Below, piece after piece: positions 56,559 to 64,000 of a stretch of 64,000 nt of DNA. The position numbers and the translations under genes are program-made. Numbering within the stretch: position 1 is the stretch's first letter; the number at the start of each line of letters is the position of its first letter. The stretch is from assembly GCA_954871525.1 (NCBI GenBank), contig OX940860.1:19934001-19998000 (forward strand). The letters run 5' to 3'. Under the pieces are notes generated by a model that worked only from the letters and a program-made list of their open reading frames with translations, was not told the DNA's origin and ran no database searches. The stretch comes from Parietaria judaica. Its lineage: Eukaryota; Streptophyta; Magnoliopsida; Rosales; Urticaceae.

Positions 56559-57202
56559 ATGAGCGTCTCTAATGGCGGGTTTCGAATTCTGGGCACTTCT
56601 CGATTGGCAAGACAGTTGTGGGCACGCCATTCGTGCACCAAATTGTTTGTCGGAGGTATCTTCTCACACTCTTTCGCTTTCATTGAATATTACGTATTTG
56701 TGAAGTCTAAACAATGTTGAAGTCTAATTTTTTTAGATGATGAAGTTTTGATTATCACAAGATAGGTCTAGAAATCAGCTGATTGAAGGTTGTGTGTTCG
56801 AGTTAGGTCTATCTTATGACACCAATGAGACTGTTTTGAAGAATGCTTTTGAGAAACATGGTGATATAATTCAAGGTGCTTCCTGAATCATTGTAAAATA
56901 ATATTTATAATTTGGGAAGTGGGAATTACTGAATCGATGAGTTGCCATATCAATATAGTGAAAGTGATTTGTGATCACAAGACTGGAAAATCAAAAGGGT
57001 ATGGCTTTGTACAATACGCTTCTGATATTGCAGCAACCTCAGCTCTGAAAGAAATGGATGGTCAGGTAAATTTCATCCAAATGTCTACCAACTTTGAGGA
57101 ATTTTTTTTTTTGGTAAATATAAAACGGATATAAAAAACGGGTTTTATAATTAGGTACTGGACGGCTGGAAAATTCGGTTGCAATTTGCGCACAAGGGAT
57201 GA
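56559..57202 (+). CDS. small single-RRM RNA-binding protein (At5g59860/At3g46020-like)
   Basis: Four exons by hand: 56559-56655, 56807-56875, 56959-57065, 57155-57202; 106 residues with all junctions in phase. A basic N-terminal stretch rich in Arg/Ser (LGTSRLARQLWARHS) looks like an organelle transit sequence. One RRM fills the rest: RNP2 LFVGGL (residues 29-34), ETVLKNAFEKHGDI, and RNP1 KGYGFVQY (68-75), ending LQFAHKG. Such minimal RRM proteins in plants include organelle editing cofactors and cold-responsive RNA chaperones; the specific role is not known from sequence. It lies next to the H2A gene as At5g59860 does to HTA6 (from memory), apart from the transposon insertions between them. 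Confidence 0.88.
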
Positions 57203-58945
57203 TGACGCTCGAAATGAATCGGCTATGAATCAATTCGAATATTAGAACTTCATTTTCATGTCATGGAGGATTTATTTTTATGAATCTTTCAATGATCAAG
57301 CGTTTTGTGTGCTTCACATGTGTGTGGAAGTGATTCGTAACTGATAAATCTAGTCATTGTGACTCGCTGTATGATATTCCTATCTGATGGCAGTATATAG
57401 ACTCGTGATCACTTATCGGAGGAGGACGGGCAAGTCGACCCGCTAAGTAATTGCATGTTTAGTCTTTCGGACAGATCGTGATTGTATTGTTTCTTTGCAC
57501 CTTAATAAAGAAAAGTAGATTTATCATTTTTGCGATGGACTGGTGTTTGAATCATGTCATCGTCACTTTAGAACAAGCTTTAGTTCTATCCTCCTGCTCT
57601 TACATATTCGTTAATATTATGATACGAACCTGAACTAAAACATAGCCCAACGCACAATCTCCGTCAAATTACCGAGTATTGTTTTGCGTCTTCGTCTATT
57701 TTGAATTTTATACAAAGAACAATAAATAAAGTTACTTATCCTTTAAAAGCAAGGAGGGCAAGAAACCCAAACACAAGCACGAATTGCCGTCAACAAAGGC
57801 GTTGTGCCAAAGATCTTAGCCGAACCCTAATTGCTAACATACAAGATATTATTCATAATTACTAAATTAAATCCTAATCATATAAAAGGACTAAATAGAG
57901 TGTTTTTTTTTTCTCTTTTTAATTTTTATAATCCAACTAATAATCTCAGGGCCCCAATTGTTGGATCATGGGGACTCCGACTTGAATAGTCCACGAACCA
58001 AGTATCGCCCAAACCACTAGACCAACACCTTGAAGTTGGACTATCACTAAATAGAAAAAATTAAACTACGGGTTTGCCCTTTTCGTCATGATTAGAGAGG
58101 ATGAGATAACAAAAACTAATGTGGGCTGATTTGTCCCTAATGACTAAAATGATCTTATTAGATTCCACCCACAATCCAAGAAGACTTAAAAGCTGATAAG
58201 TTGTAGAAATACGAAAACTTACAAATGAGATACTGATTATCATAACTTGAGAGAGAGGTTCACAAAAGGGTGAAACGAAGGCTAAAAATAAATAGTTCAA
58301 AAGCTAACTAATCAATTTTATTGTTCTTCCCCTTTTACATAATATAAATCTTCAAGTCGTATAGTTTAAATAGAGTTTTTCCATGTATAATCCTCTCATT
58401 CGACCGAGTCAAGGCTAATTCACCAACTTTGATCAAGTTTCAAGACGCTAAAACAAAGAGCCAAATGGAACAAAAAACCACACAAACAACCTTTAATTCA
58501 ATAATAATCAACAGATGAACTTACTATAATATGGGTGATCTATCAATTATCAAATATAGGACTCACATATCAAAGAAGGAAAATCAATATGATAAAAAGC
58601 TTGCAGGCTATTTCGTTCAAAATCAGTTCGGTAGACCATTTCGGGTCTTAAGAAGGAACACCAAACTGAACAAAAATTCAAAATTCACCATCCACAAGTA
58701 GAAGAGTCAAATTGACTACCATGATATTGCCATTTCGATCAACAGAATCAACTACACAATACGAACGACATATACACAAGCCCATTGTCTTGGATACGAA
58801 CTGAAACAAAGCATAAACCTAAAAATCTATCAAAAAACATAGTAAGCAAACCCTAACTATCTCTACTTCCAAGGTCATGTATTCTCCCAAGGGGATTCGC
58901 GGAAATCTTATTCATTCGCATACCTAAGATCAGGAAATGCTTCGT
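57203..58945. other. RRM 3' UTR, spacer, H2B 3' UTR
   Basis: No protein gene. On the minus strand, about 58045-57950, an A-box-like TGGTCTAGTGG precedes GGTTCGTGGAC and a GGAGTCCCC stretch, weakly suggesting another tRNA-derived SINE. The last few hundred bases are probably H2B 3' UTR. Confidence 0.4.
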
Positions 58946-59377
58946 TCAAGAGCTGGTGAACTTGGTCACGGCCTTGGTGCCCTCCGACACGGCGTGCTTG
59001 GCGAGCTCTCCGGGGAGGACCAGCCTCACGGCGGTCTGGATCTCCCGGGAGGTGATGGTGGGCTTCTTGTTGTACCTGGCGAGCCTGGAGGACTCCTGGG
59101 CGAGCTTCTCGAAGATGTCGTTGATGAAGCTGTTCATGATCCCCATGGCCTTGCTCGAGATCCCGATGTCGGGGTGGACCTGCTTCAGCACCTTGAAGAT
59201 GTAGATCTTGTAGGTCTCCACGCTCTTCTTCGACCGCTTCTTCTTCTTGTCTCCGGCGGCGGCGCCGGCCTCCTTCGGGAGCTTCTTCCCGGCCTTGGGC
59301 TTCTTCTCCGCCGGAGCCTTCTCGGCCATGGCCTTCTTCTCCTCGGCCGGCTTCTTCTCGGCTGCCTTGGGCGCCAT
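58946..59377 (-). CDS. histone H2B, copy 1
   Basis: An intronless 143-residue protein. The N-terminal tail is the plant type ([15 protein letters not shown], with many Lys, Ala and Glu), followed by [31 protein letters not shown] at the start of the fold, and ending AVTKFTSS. The Lys in the C-terminal AVTKFTSS is the ubiquitination site used in transcription. Coding sequence is strongly GC-biased (third positions mostly G/C) in an AT-rich setting, normal for plant H2B. A TATATATA at 59488-59495 and two CCAAT boxes (about 59504-59520, reverse) lie upstream. It corresponds to the Arabidopsis HTB4/HTB11 region. A second copy lies about 4.7 kb to the right in the same orientation. Confidence 0.97.
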   Translation of the reverse strand: MAPKAAEKKPAEEKKAMAEKAPAEKKPKAGKKLPKEAGAAAGDKKKKRSKKSVETYKIYIFKVLKQVHPDIGISSKAMGIMNSFINDIFEKLAQESSRLARYNKKPTITSREIQTAVRLVLPGELAKHAVSEGTKAVTKFTSS

Positions 59378-59487
59378 TGATTCGATCTGAGAGAAAATCT
59401 AGGGTTTGGGTGTTGCAGAGAGGTTGAAGTAAGGATATTGCGAGTTCGGGAATTAGTCGATGGTGATACAAAAGTTCGCGATTAGTT

Positions 59488-59522
59488 TATATATAGAATG
59501 GATAATTGGTTTTGATTGGTTC
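59488..59522 (-). promoter_or_regulatory. H2B copy 1 TATA box and CCAAT boxes
   Basis: On the minus strand, TATATATA (59488-59495) is preceded by two CCAAT motifs (+ strand ATTGG, about 59505 and 59516), about 110-145 bases before the ATG. A TGACGTGG motif lies further up, near 59542. Confidence 0.6.
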
Positions 59523-62500
59523 TGGCATTTTGACACGGATTGATGACGTGGATGCTTCTCCATCGTTGGATTTATTTGCGTGGAAGTGCCGCTCAAAACC
59601 AAGATTCAGTAAAGTTTATGGATAAGAAACTGGAAAAGAGAGCGTAGCTCACAACTCGAGTCACAGACTCACCTATTATTATATTACATCTTTACTAATA
59701 TATTTACCGCGCGAAAAGGATAAAAGTATTAATAAATATAGAGAAAAAATTTATTGATTTTCTTTTTTATAAAAAACTGTACTATTTAGATGATGTGTTT
59801 TAGTTAAAAGATCAACATTTATATCAAACTCTATAATTGATTAATTTGTTTCTTAACATTATTGTAGATTTTTTATTATATAACATGAGTGTGTATGAAA
59901 ATGTTCAAATTATACTATTATATAAAAATATGGCGAGCAATGAAATAGGATGTATTGTCGAGCAGAAATAGGATGAGCGAAAAAATCGAAAAAAGAAATG
60001 CAAATGATGACAGAAAATTACATAGATAGTAAAGCAAATATGGATCATATATATATGTGTGTGCGTTTGTACCTTTTTAGCTCCATATTATTGGTATATG
60101 GTGTCTATCGAAATTTTTAATGGTTATTGGAATTCAAGTTTGTAGTTATATCTCACTTTATTGGCTTGTGCTAATTAATGAAAATCAATGAAAAAAAAAC
60201 TTTTAGTTTATGGAATAGAAAGGTGAAGGAACAAAAGTTAATTCTTAAAGTTATATTTTGGAGAGAGTTAGAAATTTTTTATATATAAACAATTCAGATA
60301 ACAGTTTCAAAATATATAGAATTTTTTGTAACTATTACATATAGAATTTATATATACATAACATTTACAAAACATATTGGAATATAAAATTTTAACTATC
60401 TATCAAAATGTTCTTAGTTCTAATTATACAAAATCATTCAACGGTAATAATTAAAAAATATACCTAATAAATTGGCATCCAAATTTTTCGAGTTACGTGA
60501 ATCTTTAGTTTCTATGACTTATAAAAGAAAGCACTATAGAGATAAAAATATATATATATATACCTAATAAATTGGCTTTTAAATTTTTCGAGAGACATGA
60601 TTATTTAGTTTCTATGACTTATAAAAGAAAGCACCATAGAGATGATGAAAAATGATAAAATGATGTAATACCGTAAACTTGTAGACGGAAATAAAAAACA
60701 ACATGGGCTATTCATTGTATATATGAGAGAGAAAGATAGAGTCTGTTTAATTAATAGAAAGAAAACTACTAAGCTCAATTTATTGGGATAATGTGAATAG
60801 TCTAAGGCAATTGGGTAAAATATGCATTCTGTTATGGTCACACATCTTTTAACCTTCACTTTTAATTTATATGAGGCTTTAAAAAATTCAATATAATGAA
60901 TATACGTTTTGTTATGTCCATTTAATTCATCTTCTAACCTTCACTTAAGAAATCTCAATCTTTTGATTCTATTGTGCCGTAAAAAATCAAAAAAATCAAA
61001 TAAATTAAAATATCAATCACTTGATTCTATTGTGTTCTTCAAAAAAATTAAAATACCTATATAAATTGAGATTTCAATCCTTTGCTTTTATCACGCCAGA
61101 GCACTTTAGAGTCATTCCTTTAACTTCAGTAACAAAATATTTCCATGGAATTTCTAAGAAAAAAAAAGATATCAAACAATCAAATTCCAAATGATTTTTT
61201 TTTTTTTTCAAAAAGAGAAATAAAAACTCAAAAGTTTCAAGAGGAGAGAGAGATACATGTGGCTAGAGAAATTGAGAGTTTTTGGAATTATTAAGGCCCC
61301 GTATGACGGTGATTGGCGCAGGCAAAGCGAAAGAGTCGATATGAATATTTCCACCGGGTCTCGGGCACAATCCTTTCCTCGGCTATATCATAAAATAGAA
61401 CCAACAATCAAATGAAGTGATATCATACCCAACTTCAATATTATAAAAAAGAAAAAAAATGGAAATAACTCTTTGGCATTTTAATAAAAAAAATTAGTCA
61501 TGTAAATTAACCAACATTGTACCGTTATCCTATCAAAACTACCTTTAAAAATGTTGTCTTATGGCAATAATAATTAATATTAAAAACTACACATAGTAGC
61601 TACACAAATTACAATAACTGCATAAAAACTCATGCTAAAAGATGATATTTTTGCATAGAAAATAAAAACTATTAAAAAAGTATTCAAATATTTATAAATA
61701 AAAAAACTACTAACCTCTGCGTTCGGCTAAACATATTTTCTCTCTTTGTTTGAAGGATTTATAGGATTTATAGGAGTTCTTGGAGAATTATAGGATTTAT
61801 AGGGTTTAAAGGATTTATTGAGAGTAATAAATGACGCAAGTCACACTAATTTATTCAAAACGTATATCAGGTTGAATTTTTCATATTCCATGGTCATCAC
61901 TTACCTTTATTTATTATGAGGTACACTACATAGTATGTAGTGAACGATTAATTTGATCATCTTTTCGTTATCCCTTATACATATTCATATTAATTATTTA
62001 GTTTCTTTCACTAATTAATGCATGAATTTTATGATATTTTAAAAAAATTCAAAATCTTAGAAAATTAGAATTCTCAATGCAATGATTTCATGATGCTAAA
62101 TTGTTAAGTTACTTTGTAGTTTCTCCTATTCTCAATACCTTGATAATAGTGTGCCACATCACTTGGGAGTTCCTCCTTTTATATATATAGATTTTTAGTT
62201 TTTATATATATATATAAGTAACGATCAAAATACCGAAAATATTTAGTATTGGCTTTGGGCTTATGGTCTTTTGTTAGACTAAAAGCTTTATTATGGATGA
62301 CTGAACCTTATGTTAAACAAATCTATTTGAATTTACATTTAACCCATGCAATTAAAGGTCAACTGATTTTTGGTTTATGTAAAAAAATCACTTTGTGCTA
62401 TACGAGATATATGACACGAGATCAGACGGGACAACACGCTATAGGTCCGTCTACGCGAAAAGACTTGATTCGAAGGGAAGGGTGGCCAAACAAGACCAAA

Positions 62501-63655
62501 CGCCCAAGGTAGATTGTCTCAATCCATGAAGAAACATTTTTACTTTAATTTTTTTTTTTGTCAAGAAGAACGCTAAACGGATTTTGCGACTGAATGACTC
62601 ATGTCTCGTAATACTTCCATTGAAATAGGAAGAACTATAGGGGTTTAGTTAAATGTTAACAATGCAATCTTAGAGAAGAGTCACTGTCTCACACAATAAC
62701 TTGATAAAGGAGAGACAATAAATTACTTTTATTTTTGAAAGACTTAAATATTGGACAAAGATTACTTACAGTTACAGCATACGTAGTATATTTATATTCA
62801 ACGGTGACACCATTCTTTGCCCAAACCGTTGTTTAAGCAGTTTTAACAATCGCCCAAGGCCCTGTTTTAACAAAGACTAAAATCTCTTGGTCAATTGTTA
62901 ATGTTATATATAAGCAATACTAATTATTTCCATCTTAAGAGATTTGAACTCATGACCTAACGTTGAAAGTAATTGATAAGTTTAAGAACCATTAAAGAAA
63001 CATAACAGCAAAATAAGATTTTGTATGTCAACGTGAGAGAGACAGAACTAATACCGAGAACTGACCCTTTGCTAAGGCAAGTGAGGCACATGGTGCCTCG
63101 TGATTTCAGCATTGCTTAAGCTTAAATAAAAGGCCTCAGAATTGAAGGTTTGAGGCCCAACTATGTATTATTAATATTATTGAAATGATATATATTTATT
63201 ATTTGTTATTTATTAAAATTTTATCTTTTTATATTTGACTTATGTGATTTTCATGAGGAAAAAAAAAACTTAATTTTCTTAAGGCCCTGATAATGTGAAA
63301 GCCTCGGCGGTCGTGCTAATAATTTTACAAAAAAACATTGAATCTTTATGAACTATAATCTGAACCGTAGTATCCGCTTAGCGTGTCATTACTAAAGTTG
63401 GCATAAACACTTTAACTATTAAACATTTTTAAATATATTGCTCCAAAAATTGTCCACATATTTAATAGGTTGATGAAATAATACAAAATCGCAGTCAATG
63501 TAATCAGCAAGATTTCATTTCAAAGGGATCGAGACATCACCAGAACCAAATTACACAACTCCTAGTCAAAATCACCAACAGAAGAGAGAGAATACATGTA
63601 CTGGAATCCTAACCCTAGAAACGTAAACCTCCTACACACCCGGTTAACCAATGGC
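59523..63655. other. AT-rich intergenic DNA between the two H2B genes
   Basis: No gene recognised. It contains a 100-bp duplication (60461-60655), short TE-like patches (about 61290-61380 GC-richer, and 63060-63320 with AGGCCT-type words), and many AT microsatellite fragments. The frame 62249-62512 is not convincing. Confidence 0.5.
60461..60655. repeat. 100-bp tandem duplication
   Basis: TACCTAATAAATTGGC starts at 60461 and again at 60561. Both copies carry AAATTTTTCGAG and TTTCTATGACTTATAAAAG. The copies differ at scattered bases. Confidence 0.85.
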
Positions 63656-64000
63656 TCAAGAGCTGGTGAACTTGGTCACGGCCTTGGTGCCCTCCGACAC
63701 GGCGTGCTTGGCGAGCTCTCCGGGGAGGACCAGCCTCACGGCGGTCTGGATCTCCCGGGAGGTGATGGTGGGCTTCTTGTTGTACCTGGCGAGCCTGGAG
63801 GACTCCTGGGCGAGCTTCTCGAAGATGTCGTTGATGAAGCTGTTCATGATCCCCATGGCCTTGCTCGAGATCCCGATGTCGGGGTGGACCTGCTTCAGGA
63901 CCTTGAAGATGTAGATCTTGTAGGTTTCCACGCTCTTCTTCGTCCTCTTCTTCTTCTTGTCTCCGGCGGCGGCGCCGGCTTCCTTCGGGAGCTTCTTCCC
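63656..64000 (-). CDS. histone H2B, copy 2 (partial, runs off window)
   Basis: The stop at 63656-63658 and 114 codons are inside the window; the N-terminal tail lies beyond position 64000. The reading runs [28 protein letters not shown] at the left, split here by the window edge, to AVTKFTSS. Against copy 1 I count about five base differences over the shared 345 bases, one of them changing KRSKK to KRTKK. Sequence beyond the stop is unrelated to copy 1, so the similarity is confined to the gene. Recent duplication or gene conversion would explain this. Confidence 0.95.
   Translation of the reverse strand, partial: GKKLPKEAGAAAGDKKKKRTKKSVETYKIYIFKVLKQVHPDIGISSKAMGIMNSFINDIFEKLAQESSRLARYNKKPTITSREIQTAVRLVLPGELAKHAVSEGTKAVTKFTSS

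Noticed and set aside
58908..59471. Long Gly/Arg/Glu-rich and Leu/Gly-rich frames overlapping H2B on both strands
   Set aside because: They are antisense or shifted frames of the GC-rich H2B coding sequence. The H2B frame itself is unmistakable.

Overview
This window is nuclear DNA of a flowering plant, almost certainly a eudicot. The evidence is spliced genes with GT-AG introns, plant-type histones (an H2A with an SPSK tail, a lysine-rich plant H2B), an actin-depolymerizing factor whose first intron falls right after the ATG, a P-class PPR protein, a nuclear tRNA-Val(AAC), and AT-rich intergenic DNA filled with plant transposon families. I cannot name the species.

Layout. 1.8-4.3 kb: UDP-xylose synthase (UXS, +). 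5.6-7.1 kb: 55-residue mitochondrial ATP synthase subunit (-). 7.3-17.6 kb: a transposon-rich block (three MITE-type elements with recognisable target-site duplications, a decayed DUF1985 transposon gene with a 381-bp satellite-like array, and an LTR-like segment) around an intact histone H4 gene (14.2 kb, +). 17.9-21.5 kb: ACT-domain protein ACR9-like (+). 23.4-26.6 kb: conserved 359-residue plant protein (+). 28.9-30.8 kb: ALY/THO4 mRNA export factor (-). 31.0 kb: tRNA-Val. 32.2 kb: small two-helix membrane protein (-). 33.0-35.7 kb: PPR protein (+). 36.7-38.3 kb: ADF (-). 39-49 kb: a long foldback, a hAT MITE, and a nested PIF/Harbinger element with an apparently intact transposase. 50.5-51.0 kb: histone H2A.W-type (+). 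51.5-52.7 kb: a 5'-truncated LINE with target-site duplication. 53.5-56.1 kb: a broken hAT transposon with long TIRs. 56.6-57.2 kb: small RRM protein (+). 58.9 and 63.7 kb: two near-identical H2B genes (-), the second cut by the window end.

How the genes relate. Three core histone types (H4, H2A, H2B x2) sit within 50 kb, and the H4 and H2A promoters share the plant histone octamer. From memory, the gene set (UXS, ATP synthase 6-kDa subunit, H4, ALY, PPR, ADF, H2A.W, small RRM, H2B) closely matches Arabidopsis chromosome 5 near At5g59290-At5g59970 and its chromosome 3 counterpart (At3g46000-46440). I therefore read the window as an ancestral eudicot microsyntenic block expanded by transposons. 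I do not see a clearly new biological system. The most notable items are an apparent GA-AG intron in UXS, the Harbinger element with an intact DDE transposase but a damaged ORF1 splice acceptor, and the hAT deletion derivative with a subterminal TCGCGA-type array. All exon boundaries were placed by hand from splice sites and family knowledge.
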